From contig NZ_GG692710.1 in NCBI RefSeq assembly GCF_000156175.1, positions 326,706-390,705 on the forward strand: 64,000 nucleotides of DNA. The letters are read 5' to 3'. Positions 8,738 to 16,085 of this stretch are shown piece after piece; the stretch's first letter is position 1; each line of letters starts with the position of its first letter. The notes beneath the pieces were generated by a model. The model was not told where the DNA came from. It made no database searches and worked only from the letters and a program-made list of their open reading frames with translations. This DNA comes from Collinsella intestinalis DSM 13280 (GTDB taxonomy: Bacteria > Actinomycetota > Coriobacteriia > Coriobacteriales > Coriobacteriaceae). Made by a program: the position numbers and the translations under genes.

Positions 8738-9070
8738 ATGGCCAAGAACGACATGTACGTTGTCATGTACCGGATAATCGCCTACCTGTACGATTGCATG
8801 AAGAGGGGCGTGGAGCCCGAGGACGCGATGTGGTCCAGCCATGCCATGGGCATCCCTGAGAGCTACTGGACGTCCATCGTCGAGCAGCTGGTGTCCCACG
8901 GGTACATCACCGGCGTCGGCATCGAGGAATACTTCGGAGGGGAGCGGATGGTGTCCATCTTCCGCCCCGAGGTGACAATGGAGGGGCTTGCCTTTGCCGA
9001 GGAGAACTCCATGATGGGGAAGGCCCGAAAGTTCCTCCAGGATGCGAAGGCTGCAATCCCGTTCATCTAG
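8738..9070 (+). CDS. YjcQ-family protein
   Basis: A 110-residue protein with the pattern of the YjcQ family: an N-terminal winged-helix-like half (MYRIIAYLYDCMK, SYWTSIVEQLVSHGYI) and the C-terminal MEGLAFAEENSMMGKARKFLQDAK motif. The family is common in phages and its role is unknown, possibly regulatory. It stands alone rightward between the leftward recombinase and RhuM genes, so it is likely transcribed from its own promoter during lysogeny. Confidence 0.75.
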   Translation: MAKNDMYVVMYRIIAYLYDCMKRGVEPEDAMWSSHAMGIPESYWTSIVEQLVSHGYITGVGIEEYFGGERMVSIFRPEVTMEGLAFAEENSMMGKARKFLQDAKAAIPFI

Positions 9071-9137
9071 TGTCATAATCTGATTGCCCTCCTATGGGTA
9101 TGAGCGCGGTAGGCCACGGCCCCGTGCTCCTTCTTTC

Positions 9138-9179
9138 GCCCCGCCCCCTGTCGCCTGCAAGCTAGTAGGGGAGCGGGGC
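9138..9179. terminator. Hairpin between convergent genes
   Basis: GCCCCGC-CCCCT at 9138-9149 pairs with AGGGG-A-GCGGGGC at 9167-9179 (12 bp, one bulged A) between the convergent YjcQ and RhuM genes. It lacks a strong T-run, so termination efficiency is uncertain. Confidence 0.5.
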
Positions 9180-9190
9180 TTGCTCATTCT

Positions 9191-10198
9191 CTATTTGCCT
9201 CCCGAGGACAATTTCCCCTTGGCCATCTTCTCGAAGTCGTTCTCATAGGAGGCGTCCTGGATGCGCTGGAACTCGGCGAAGCGCTCCTTCGCAATCTTGT
9301 CCGCAGTCTTCTTGTTGCGGTTGCCAAGCCCCTTCAGCACGTCGCGTCCGGTAAAGGTCAGGAAGTTGTCCAGTAGGGCCTCGCAGTCCGCCATGCTGGT
9401 GAGAAGCTTTCTCTCCGCGCGGTCCTCGGCGGTGTCGAGGAACATGTTGACGAGCCTGTTGAGTTCGCGTATCTCGTCCTCGGTCAGGTAGTTCTTCGCA
9501 ACGGTGACGTCGCTGGAATGTATTCGGCCCTCGGGGCCTCCCTTCCACGATGTGAGCCCCATGTGAGGCTTGGCGGGGTCGGAGCGCCCTTGCACGATCT
9601 CCGCCGCCGTGTGCCCCGTCACGGCGTAATGGAGCTTGTTCTGCACGGTCGCGTAAAAGCGGTGGGCCACCTCGCTGTCGCGGTCGTAATCATAGGTGCA
9701 TTCCTGGAAGATGTCCGTGATCTTCTGGTACACGCGCCTCTCGCTCGCGCGGATGTCGCGGATGCGCGCGAGCAGCTCGTCGAAGTAGTCCTTGCCGAAT
9801 GGTCTGCCATTGGCGAGCATGTCGTCGTTTAACACGAAGCCCTTGGTAATGTATTCGCGTAGGGTCGCCGTTGCCCACTGGCGGAACCTCGTCGCACGGA
9901 TGGAGTTCACGCGGTATCCCACGGCGATGATGACGTCTAGGTTGTAGTAAACGGGCGGCCTCCCCTGAGTTCTTCCGGAAATTCCGGAAGAAGCCGTTGA
10001 GCTGGCCTTATCAAGTTCGCCGCTCTCAAAGATATTGCCAAGGTGCTCCGAAACGGTTCTTACGTCGACCCCGAATAGCTCGGCCATGGCTTTTTGTGTC
10101 AGCCAGAACGTCTCGTTTGCGTATGAGACCTCGACGGGTACGTTGATTCCACCCGCTTGATATAGGATTATCTCCGCGCTGATCTGTTCCTCTGCCAT
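9191..10198 (-). CDS. RhuM-family protein
   Basis: This 335-residue protein matches the virulence RhuM family: N-terminal region with FWLTQKAMAELFGVDVRTVSEHLGNIF (a phage-antirepressor-like helix-turn-helix), then the YYNLDVIIAVGYRVNSIRATRFRQWAT block and a long helical C-terminal half with EIRELNRLVNMFLDTAEDRA. Biochemical function is not established; family members occur in pathogenicity islands, prophages and defence regions. The ATG at 10198 is chosen because AAGGAGA lies 8 bases upstream; an upstream in-frame Met at 10306 sits next to a hairpin and lacks a binding site. Confidence 0.85.
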   Translation of the reverse strand: MAEEQISAEIILYQAGGINVPVEVSYANETFWLTQKAMAELFGVDVRTVSEHLGNIFESGELDKASSTASSGISGRTQGRPPVYYNLDVIIAVGYRVNSIRATRFRQWATATLREYITKGFVLNDDMLANGRPFGKDYFDELLARIRDIRASERRVYQKITDIFQECTYDYDRDSEVAHRFYATVQNKLHYAVTGHTAAEIVQGRSDPAKPHMGLTSWKGGPEGRIHSSDVTVAKNYLTEDEIRELNRLVNMFLDTAEDRAERKLLTSMADCEALLDNFLTFTGRDVLKGLGNRNKKTADKIAKERFAEFQRIQDASYENDFEKMAKGKLSSGGK

Positions 10199-10297
10199 CG
10201 CGTCTCTCCTTACGTCATCGTGTCGGTCGTTTGCTTCGGTTGATGTATCCTGACTTTGGTACGCCTCCGTGGACTCTAAGTGAGGTGGAGGCTGGTT

Positions 10298-10336
10298 GGG
10301 GGTCATTGCCTGAGGCGATAGCCCCCTTCCTTTTTT
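10298..10336 (+). terminator. Strong hairpin with T-run in a leftward region
   Basis: GGGGGTCATTGCC at 10298-10310 pairs with GGCGATAGCCCCC at 10314-10326 with one mismatch, followed by TTCCTTTTTT. It would stop rightward RNA, although the neighbouring genes run leftward; it may block antisense transcription. Confidence 0.6.
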
Positions 10337-10937
10337 ATCTAAGCCACCACCAATTTAGCGATGTGCTGAAGCTGGATACAACTCGGGTGCCCTTTTGCCT
10401 TGCATGGCTTTCCAGCGTCGATTTCACGCCATCGAATAGATCTGGCACCTCTCCCCTGAAATGCTCAAGTAGCGGCGTCGCGGTGATCTTGGCAATATCG
10501 CCGTCGATGTAGCGGGTTGAGACAAATTGGGTGATGAACTGAGCATCGCTGTAGCCGCTGAATCTCCAGTCGGTTCCATTGCAATATGCGCCGCCTTTGT
10601 CCAAGGCCGCGAGCATGAGCGCCTTGATATTGGCATCGAGTGCGTAGAAAGACATCTTCGCCTTTTCGAAGTCCTCTTCCAGCCTCTCCTGTTCGCGCTT
10701 TTCGAGATATTTTCGCTCCGAACGGCTCATCCCTTGAGAGCGGCCACGGGCGTACCAGCCGATGCAGATGCCGAATGCAAATGCGGTCGGTGGGAACCAC
10801 AGGGGTAGGTAATTTGTAATCGCGCTAATGAAGCCGTCGAACTCCACTCCCGCCCATTGGAGGTACGCGAGGGCCGTTCCGGCTACAGTGCATGTTCCCG
10901 TAATCGCTGCACTAATCTTGCCTGCAAATCCATCCAT
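10335..10937 (-). CDS. SieB-like two-helix membrane protein 1
   Basis: A 200-residue protein with two predicted transmembrane helices (about residues 10-30 and 42-64), a short basic coiled coil (SERKYLEKREQERLEEDFEKA) and a soluble C-terminal domain starting DANIKALMLAALDKG. Next to the repressor, this layout resembles phage superinfection-exclusion SieB proteins. That is inference from topology and position; no motif proves it. It shares its layout with the next gene, suggesting a related pair. Confidence 0.5.
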   Translation of the reverse strand: MDGFAGKISAAITGTCTVAGTALAYLQWAGVEFDGFISAITNYLPLWFPPTAFAFGICIGWYARGRSQGMSRSERKYLEKREQERLEEDFEKAKMSFYALDANIKALMLAALDKGGAYCNGTDWRFSGYSDAQFITQFVSTRYIDGDIAKITATPLLEHFRGEVPDLFDGVKSTLESHARQKGTRVVSSFSTSLNWWWLR

Positions 10938-10949
10938 TTATAAGCCTAT

Positions 10950-11468
10950 CTAATCGCGGCCTGTCATTCCGAGCTCCGATTCCATTGCCTTAAATATCGC
11001 CGGGTCATGGTCAATCGCCTCCATCGCGGCGGTGGACAGCGTCCATCTCTTCTTGTCCGGGCCGATCGTGTCGCCCTCGACGTACCCCATGGCGCTTAGG
11101 TTGTAGAAGGCCTGCGCCATCTCCTCGTGTTCCCACTCGTCTACATCCCTGTGCCCGTGTTCGTGGAGATAGAGCAGCGCCGCCTTCTCCTTGAAATCCA
11201 TGTTCCGGATAATCGCGGCGTTACGTTCGACCCGCGCCGTTTCGTAACGTCCGGCTTTCCGTACGGCGGCCACGTAGGTCACTCCGGCGCCGAAGATGGC
11301 CCCGAGCGCGAACATGACGAACGGCAGCCATGTCCTCATGGTGTCGTAGGCCGCCTGACCCACCATTTCCGGCGTGATGTTCATCCAGGCGAATATTCCC
11401 ACTGCTGCGGACAGCGCGGTGAGAGCAGATGTGGTTGCTCCTAATGCAGATTTGACCTTTTCGAACAT
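10950..11468 (-). CDS. SieB-like two-helix membrane protein 2
   Basis: A 172-residue protein with two predicted transmembrane helices (about 12-32 and 45-68) and a cytoplasmic domain with MDFKEKAALLYLHEHG, then a helical region ending LSTAAMEAI. The last part resembles a winged-helix fold. It is separated by only 12 bases from its similar neighbour. A role in superinfection exclusion is inferred from topology and lysogeny-module position. Confidence 0.5.
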   Translation of the reverse strand: MFEKVKSALGATTSALTALSAAVGIFAWMNITPEMVGQAAYDTMRTWLPFVMFALGAIFGAGVTYVAAVRKAGRYETARVERNAAIIRNMDFKEKAALLYLHEHGHRDVDEWEHEEMAQAFYNLSAMGYVEGDTIGPDKKRWTLSTAAMEAIDHDPAIFKAMESELGMTGRD

Positions 11469-11471
11469 CGC

Positions 11472-11981
11472 CTATGCCTCCGCGCCGTCAGCACCAAAGA
11501 TGTCGGAGCGTGCATCACGCCATAGCTCTACTTCATCTCTGTCGGGCATATAGGCTACAACCTGCGGGATTCCAACGTCATGCATTCCGACGATTTTGGT
11601 TTTAATCCGAAGCGTGTAACCCTTCAAAGCCATTTCGCGGAAAATGTCGTTAAACGTGCTGAAGGTTCCGTAGGGCTTCCCCTTATAGGCTAGGGCGATG
11701 GAGTCATCATCGTCTTCAAGCTTTTCTCCATATAGCAACCTCCCGACTTTGGCGGGATCGATAATCACGGTTGAGTAAAAAGTCTTCCCCTTTCGGAGTC
11801 CTGATAAAGGCGTTCCGTCGTAGGTGTAAACCTTATGCTTGACTTTGCCTGAAAACTCATGCTCCCGAGCTTTGAGTTTTTCAAGTTGAGTGGAAGCTGA
11901 TGGGATCTTTTCAGCTAATACTTCTACTGCCGTGTTTGTGGCGTCAATTGCGAGCTTCCTAAGCAATCCCACGACGATCAC
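11472..11981 (-). CDS. Lysogeny-module protein of unknown function
   Basis: A 169-residue protein without recognised motif. It begins with a helical segment and has a beta-rich middle (KVKHKVYTYDGTPLSG, FYSTVIIDPAKVGRLLYGEK). It starts within the stop of the repressor gene (4-base ATGA overlap), so both are made from the same message. The repressor and this protein may act together, but no function can be read from the sequence. Confidence 0.75.
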   Translation of the reverse strand: MIVVGLLRKLAIDATNTAVEVLAEKIPSASTQLEKLKAREHEFSGKVKHKVYTYDGTPLSGLRKGKTFYSTVIIDPAKVGRLLYGEKLEDDDDSIALAYKGKPYGTFSTFNDIFREMALKGYTLRIKTKIVGMHDVGIPQVVAYMPDRDEVELWRDARSDIFGADGAEA

Positions 11982-12190
11982 TCTTTTCCAATCTGAATAT
12001 TTCTGAACTCGTCAACGGTAAGGCCTAGTGCGTCAATGATTGCGCACGCCTTTGCCCATGTCGGTTCTTTAATCTTCCCATTGAGTAATTTGGAGATATA
12101 CGGAGCGCCGACGCCGCTCAATTCCGCCAATTGCTTTGACTCCATATCGAGCTTTGCCATTGTCTGCCTAACGACATCTGCAAATGTCAT
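11978..12190 (-). CDS. XRE-family phage repressor (CI-like)
   Basis: A 70-residue single-domain helix-turn-helix protein: DMESKQLAELSGVGAPYISKLLNGKIKEPTWAKACAI is a canonical XRE fold. It lacks the usual C-terminal dimerisation/peptidase domain, so induction would not be by RecA-mediated self-cleavage. AAGGAGG lies 6-7 bases before the ATG at 12190, excluding a longer upstream frame. It is divergent from the Cro-like gene, with the operators between them, and probably represses both promoters. Confidence 0.85.
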   Translation of the reverse strand: MTFADVVRQTMAKLDMESKQLAELSGVGAPYISKLLNGKIKEPTWAKACAIIDALGLTVDEFRNIQIGKE

Positions 12191-12219
12191 ATCGCGCCTC
12201 CTTACGTCTTGCACCCAAG

Positions 12220-12249
12220 ATTTTATCGTTTCCAATAGGAAATTGCCAA
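12220..12249 (-). promoter_or_regulatory. Leftward repressor promoter
   Basis: On the minus strand TTGGCA (12249-12244) and TAAAAT (12225-12220) are separated by 18 bp. The -35 box lies inside the first operator (12243-12256), so bound repressor would shut off its own promoter. Confidence 0.6.
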
Positions 12250-12313
12250 TAAGCAAAAATAGTTGTTGCCTAATTGCTAATACGCAACTACAGTAAGAGT
12301 TGCTAATTGGCAA
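12243..12313. promoter_or_regulatory. Three-site operator array of the lysis-lysogeny switch
   Basis: Three 14-bp dyads of the form TTGC-N6-GCAA are seen at 12243-12256 (centre CAATAA), 12274-12287 (centre TAATAC) and 12300-12313 (centre TAATTG). A degenerate fourth (TTGC-N6-GCTA) starts at 12266. Centres are 31 and 26 bp apart, close to whole helical turns for the first pair. They lie between the divergent repressor and Cro-like genes and are the obvious binding sites for both. Confidence 0.8.
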
Positions 12314-12328
12314 CTAAGGAGGTGAACG

Positions 12329-12520
12329 ATGGACAAGATTGCAGAGAAGGTTGGGGCCTGGTTGTTGATCGCTGGTCATACGAAGCAGGTTCTGGCAGAA
12401 AAACTCGGCATGTCGGTTGGCACGCTGAACAACCGGTTGTCGGGTGAATTCGAATGGAGCTGGAGCGAGGTATGCCAGCTATCCGAAATCATCGGATGTC
12501 AATTGTCGGATTTTCGTTAG
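12329..12520 (+). CDS. Cro-like helix-turn-helix protein
   Basis: A 63-residue protein with an HTH (KQVLAEKLGMSVGTLNNRLSGEFEWSWSEVCQL) and little else. AAGGAGGTGAACG precedes the ATG, an excellent ribosome binding site. It is the first rightward gene after the operators, divergent from the repressor, so it probably acts as Cro. Site 3 of the operator array lies just 16 bases upstream. Confidence 0.8.
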   Translation: MDKIAEKVGAWLLIAGHTKQVLAEKLGMSVGTLNNRLSGEFEWSWSEVCQLSEIIGCQLSDFR

Positions 12521-12537
12521 GGAGAGGAAGTGGCGTG

Positions 12538-12747
12538 ATGAAAGAGAGCGTCAAGCCGCGCGTAAGCATCCGATGGCCGCTCATCGCGTGCCAGTTCAGC
12601 CTGCTCGCCATCCGCGAGATGCCCGGAGTGGGCCAGTCGGCAGACGACGCGCTCCTGCTCGCATTCATCTTCTTCGGCGGAGCCGTTGTTGGGGCGAATG
12701 TCTGCAGCGCAGCCTTTGGGCGCTGCACGCGGGGAAAGGTGGCCTAG
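12538..12747 (+). CDS. Small membrane protein of the early operon
   Basis: A 69-residue protein with two hydrophobic stretches (IRWPLIACQFSLLAI and ALLLAFIFFGGAVVGANV). The ATG follows a purine-rich GGGAGAGGAAG; a GTG directly before it is an alternative. No family is recognised. Confidence 0.6.
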   Translation: MKESVKPRVSIRWPLIACQFSLLAIREMPGVGQSADDALLLAFIFFGGAVVGANVCSAAFGRCTRGKVA

Positions 12748-12749
12748 CG

Positions 12750-12935
12750 ATGGAGCTGGTCAGTTCATTTCTGGATCTGTGCGTGTCGTTGGCTTGCGTC
12801 TTCGCAATCGCCCTAGCCTACCAGGCCACCAAGGATATTGAACGCGTAGATAAGCGCATCGACGAGCTTTCCGGCGAGTTCGACAAAGTCGCAGACGGAC
12901 GAGACGTAGGAGCCGATGACCGTTATGGCGAATAG
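12750..12935 (+). CDS. Small membrane-anchored coiled-coil protein
   Basis: A 61-residue protein with one N-terminal transmembrane helix (LVSSFLDLCVSLACVFAIALAY) and a charged helical segment after it (KDIERVDKRIDELSGEF). GGGGAAAGGTGG lies upstream and the gene starts 2 bases after the previous stop. It overlaps a leftward frame described separately; the ribosome binding site favours this strand. Confidence 0.55.
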   Translation: MELVSSFLDLCVSLACVFAIALAYQATKDIERVDKRIDELSGEFDKVADGRDVGADDRYGE

Positions 12936-13028
12936 GCGCGGATGCGTTTCGGCGAGTCCGGCGACGCGCTCGTACCACGCGCGCTTCGGCTCCCGATGCT
13001 TCGGCTTGTATGTCCGTCTCGTATTCAT
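12813..13028 (-). CDS. Possible antisense small membrane protein
   Basis: A 71-residue leftward frame with basic N-terminus (NTRRTYKPKHREPKRAWYE) and a plausible amphipathic/hydrophobic helix (LFAITVIGSYVSSVCDFVELAG). It has no clear ribosome binding site and lies opposite the rightward small gene, so it may only be a shadow. It would fill the otherwise empty 12936-13066 region. Confidence 0.25.
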   Translation of the reverse strand: MNTRRTYKPKHREPKRAWYERVAGLAETHPRLFAITVIGSYVSSVCDFVELAGKLVDALIYAFNILGGLVG

Positions 13029-13066
13029 GCTGGCAATTTTCCGCAGCGCGTGAGATTGGAGGCCTT

Positions 13067-13204
13067 TTGGAAGATGACGACGAGGGCGAGAGCCCGCCAT
13101 TCCTATTCGAGGACCGCTTGCAATTCATGCAAGACGTTCTATTCCCACTGTATTTCGAGCACGTGAGGGGAGGGAGAAGGAAGCGTGAACTGGACCACCG
13201 ATGA
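13067..13204 (+). CDS. Possible short acidic early protein
   Basis: A TTG at 13067 preceded by GGAGG at 4 bases opens a 45-codon frame: acidic start (EDDDEGESPPF), then a helical segment (EDRLQFMQDVLFPLYFEHV) and a basic end. It overlaps the next gene by 20 bases. The composition is protein-like but the start is unusual. Confidence 0.35.
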   Translation: MEDDDEGESPPFLFEDRLQFMQDVLFPLYFEHVRGGRRKRELDHR

Positions 13205-13553
13205 GATCCGATACATGGAGGAGCACGCGGGGGAGGGCGCCGCGGCCATCGCAGAGCACCTTAACCGCACGGTCATATCTGTGAAAGTTCAGGCGAGCAG
13301 ACAGGGGATATTCCTCACGCCAAGATGGCGGTGCCCGAATTGCGGATGCCTCACGGCCAAGCCCCTGAACGCCAAGACGGGCTGGTGCGCCAACTGCACC
13401 ATGGAGGCCCGCAGGGAGCAGATCGCCAAGGACGTCCGCGAGCTTGAGGACGAGGTGGCCCGCAGGGAGCGCAACGAGCAGGCGCGGCAGGCCCTCTACT
13501 CGAAGAAGAGCAGGTTGCGCAAGAAACTGCGGGAAAACAGTCCAAATCAATGA
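13185..13553 (+). CDS. HTH and zinc-ribbon phage protein
   Basis: A 122-residue protein with a SANT/Myb-like HTH start (WTTDEIRYMEEHAGEGAAAIAEHLNRT), a four-cysteine ribbon (CPNCGC...CANC, residues about 47-68) and a charged coiled-coil tail. The GTG start is preceded by GGGAGAAGGAAG. Similar proteins in gut-phage early regions are presumed DNA-binding, role unknown. Confidence 0.7.
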   Translation: MNWTTDEIRYMEEHAGEGAAAIAEHLNRTVISVKVQASRQGIFLTPRWRCPNCGCLTAKPLNAKTGWCANCTMEARREQIAKDVRELEDEVARRERNEQARQALYSKKSRLRKKLRENSPNQ

Positions 13554-13601
13554 AACTCGGATGAAACCCGCAGGTAAGACACCTAGTAGAAAGGAAAAAA
13601 G

Positions 13602-13829
13602 ATGAGGCTGGCACAAAAACAGGGCACCCCCGATTACCACGTCACGGATGCCCCTGTCGGCCAGACGGCCAATGCGAATATACCACGGGAGCTTGTTTTC
13701 TGGCTAATCCTGCTGGCGGTTATGGCGTTGCTGTGCGCGTACGTGTGGCTCGTCATGGTCCCCGCGTCCGATGCGGCGGTCGCCGTGGCGCGCCACAACC
13801 TGATGATGGCCGGTGCCGTCAATGCGTAG
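13602..13829 (+). CDS. Single-pass membrane protein
   Basis: A 75-residue protein with one strong transmembrane helix (ELVFWLILLAVMALLCAYVWLVMV). The ATG is preceded by AGAAAGGAAAA. It overlaps the next gene by 8 bases. Function unknown. Confidence 0.65.
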   Translation: MRLAQKQGTPDYHVTDAPVGQTANANIPRELVFWLILLAVMALLCAYVWLVMVPASDAAVAVARHNLMMAGAVNA

Positions 13830-14157
13830 CTTCGAGCCTCCCAGCAACCAGATGGCGCTCCCCGGCCTCGACCCGGTGGGCGAGGAGCGCATGAGGGACG
13901 CCCGCCGATGGGTCGCCACGCACCGCCGCGAGTTCGAGTGGTACAAGGCGCAGGCGCGCAGGGAATGCGCGAACACCCACGACCGCAAGGCGAGCCCGAA
14001 CCGCTGCCTGTACGGCATGAGGATCACGTTCAGCGTGGTGCTTCCCAACCATCTGGCGCCTTACCTCGCCCGTATAGCGATGGAGGAAGACCCGGAGATT
14101 CGCATGAGGGTGGCGCGGAGCGACGCCGACCAGTACACGACGGCGGTGATCCGATGA
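13822..14157 (+). CDS. Early-region protein of unknown function
   Basis: A 111-residue basic protein with no recognised domain (MRDARRWVATHRREFEWYKAQARRECA; RCLYGMRITFSVVLPNHLAPYLARIA). The ATG at 13822 overlaps the upstream stop; a GTG nine bases earlier is possible. It overlaps the RusA start by ATGA. The position before RusA suggests a DNA-metabolism role, which is inference. Confidence 0.65.
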   Translation: MRSFEPPSNQMALPGLDPVGEERMRDARRWVATHRREFEWYKAQARRECANTHDRKASPNRCLYGMRITFSVVLPNHLAPYLARIAMEEDPEIRMRVARSDADQYTTAVIR

Positions 14158-14612
14158 CGTGGGTTCACAAGCGCGTCGGGAGCGCCGTTCTGGAGCTGCA
14201 CCCCGCCGAGATCGTCGGCAAGGGCCGCCCAAGGTTCACGCGCTCGGGCAGGACGTACACCCCTCGCAAGACCAAGCGCGCGGAACTCGCCATACGAGAC
14301 GAGTTCCTGAGGGTGTCCGGGGACAGATGGGCGAAGTTCCGAGGCCCCGTTTCCGTGCACATCATCTACGGACGCGAGCTCGCCAAGAGCAACCCCAAGT
14401 TCTGGGCGGGGCGGGCGGATACAGGAAAGCCCGACCTCGACAACTGCGGGAAGTTGGTCCTTGACGCCCTCAACGGCATCGCCTTCATGGACGATTCGCA
14501 GGTCGTGAACATGACCATCGCGAAGAGCGCGAGGCGTCCCGGGGGCACCGGAAACCTACTCCAGATTGAAATCTCCTATTACAACGAGATCTACCGAAAG
14601 GAAGAGGAATGA
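14154..14612 (+). CDS. rusA: RusA-family Holliday junction resolvase
   Basis: A 152-residue protein with the RusA fold signatures: G-K-G-R-P-R-F near the start, DTGKPDLDNCGKLVLDALNG with catalytic Asp residues, and FMDDSQV. RusA resolves Holliday junctions during phage recombination and replication. It is joined to both neighbours by 4-base ATGA overlaps. Confidence 0.92.
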   Translation: MTWVHKRVGSAVLELHPAEIVGKGRPRFTRSGRTYTPRKTKRAELAIRDEFLRVSGDRWAKFRGPVSVHIIYGRELAKSNPKFWAGRADTGKPDLDNCGKLVLDALNGIAFMDDSQVVNMTIAKSARRPGGTGNLLQIEISYYNEIYRKEEE

Positions 14613-14974
14613 AGTACTTCGAGAGCAACCACATGGCAAATGACGATTTCGACGATCTGCAGGTGAGGCTCCTCAAGGTGACGGCTGCGGTCGCGAGCAA
14701 CCTGACCTACCACATGGTTCAGGACGACGCTTCCGAGCATTTCCACCAGGTCACGATGGTCAAGAGCGCTTACACGGCAATCCTGGTCCTTGAGGCCATC
14801 GCGAGCCAGTTCCCGGAGGACGTGCGCCGAGAGGCATATGAGGACGTGTCCGGGTTCAACCGGAAGATGCTCGCCAGGCAGGAGGCCTTCAAGAATGCCG
14901 TGGGCGCGATCGAGCTTGAGGTCGACGCCGACTCCGAGCTCGGCCGCCTCATCAAGCGAATCTTCGGGGAGTAG
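14609..14974 (+). CDS. Helical early protein of unknown function
   Basis: A 121-residue, mostly helical acidic protein (DLQVRLLKVTAAVASNLTYHM; YTAILVLEAIASQFPEDVRREAYED). No family recognised. It is coupled to rusA through an ATGA overlap. Confidence 0.65.
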   Translation: MKYFESNHMANDDFDDLQVRLLKVTAAVASNLTYHMVQDDASEHFHQVTMVKSAYTAILVLEAIASQFPEDVRREAYEDVSGFNRKMLARQEAFKNAVGAIELEVDADSELGRLIKRIFGE

Positions 14975-14976
14975 CC

Positions 14977-15174
14977 ATGTTTGCTCAAGTTAAGGCCCTG
15001 TTCAAGCAGACGACCGTCAAGGGCGGGACGGCGAACCTGCAGATGGAGATCCTAACCGACGCCCCGGATGCGTTCGACCTCATCAAGATGAGCGGCCAGA
15101 CCGTGTTCCTCAAGGTGACGCCGGAGCAGGAGACGTTCGGATTCGACAGCGAGACGGGCGAGATCATCCGTTAA
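14977..15174 (+). CDS. Small early protein
   Basis: A 65-residue beta-rich protein (NLQMEILTDAPDAFDLIKMSGQ, then VFLKVTPEQETFGF). It starts 2 bases after the previous stop and precedes the DUF1351 gene. Role unknown. Confidence 0.6.
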   Translation: MFAQVKALFKQTTVKGGTANLQMEILTDAPDAFDLIKMSGQTVFLKVTPEQETFGFDSETGEIIR

Positions 15175-15194
15175 TTCTTCTGAAAGGAATCGCA

Positions 15195-16085
15195 ATGCAA
15201 GCAGAAGTTATCGATGACGAGAGGCTGGAGGTCACCTACGTCCCAGTGCCCATCAGGGCGAACTTCGAGACCCTTGAGGCCCGAGTCCGCGCCATGGTGG
15301 CCGACTACGAGGGCGCGACCTACGACCTCACCTCCGAGGACGCCATCAAACAGGCGAAACGCGACCGAACGTACCTGAATGGAATCGTCAGGGAGATCGA
15401 CGAGCGCCGCAAGGCGGTGAAGCGCGAGTACACGAAGCCCCTCTCCGCCTTCGAGGGGGAGTGCAAGCGAATCATCGGGATCGCAAAGGACGCCTCCGAC
15501 GGCATCAAGGCGCAGCTCGATGCGGCCGAGGACGCCCGAAGGAAGCGCGCGTACAACGGCCTCGCGGCGTATTACGCGCAGATCGCCGACCTCCTGGCCC
15601 CGGTCGTTCCCTACGAGCGCATTCACGAGGACGCATGGCTTTTGAAGTCCTTCGGCGAGGTCAAGGCGAAGAACGCCCTCGAGGAGAAGGTGGGCAAGCT
15701 CGCCGCCGATTGGGGCACCCTGAAGGCCATGAAGCCGTCCATGCCGCATTACGAGACGGCCGAGCGTGAACTGTTCAGAACGCTCGATCTCGGCGCGGCA
15801 ATCTCCGCCGCCGCCCGGGAGGACGCGGAGGACAGGCGCATCGCGGAGATGAAGGCCGCGATGGAGCAACCGGCCCCCGAGCCGGAGCAAGCCCCGCAGC
15901 CCGTTCCGGAGCAAGGCCCGGGCGATGGCCCGTCGTCGACCATGGAGACCCTTGAGAAGGAGCCACGCTACGGTTGGACGTTCCGGCTCCTCTCGGCGAC
16001 GGTCGAGGAGGCGAACGCCGTGCGCCTTTTCTGCCATGAGAACGGCATCGGCGGCTCCCTCAAGCGCGAGGGGAGGGTGAGCTAG
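15195..16085 (+). CDS. DUF1351 recombination-module protein
   Basis: A 296-residue protein with the DUF1351 pattern: an N-terminal helical/coiled region (DAIKQAKRDRTYLNGIVREIDERRKAVK, YTKPLSAFEGECKRI), a Pro/Glu-rich linker (about 225-245) and a C-terminal domain (YGWTFRLLSATVEEANAVRLF). DUF1351 proteins are found beside single-strand annealing proteins in phages. GAAAGGAATCGCA precedes the ATG. It directly abuts the ERF gene. Confidence 0.85.
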   Translation: MQAEVIDDERLEVTYVPVPIRANFETLEARVRAMVADYEGATYDLTSEDAIKQAKRDRTYLNGIVREIDERRKAVKREYTKPLSAFEGECKRIIGIAKDASDGIKAQLDAAEDARRKRAYNGLAAYYAQIADLLAPVVPYERIHEDAWLLKSFGEVKAKNALEEKVGKLAADWGTLKAMKPSMPHYETAERELFRTLDLGAAISAAAREDAEDRRIAEMKAAMEQPAPEPEQAPQPVPEQGPGDGPSSTMETLEKEPRYGWTFRLLSATVEEANAVRLFCHENGIGGSLKREGRVS

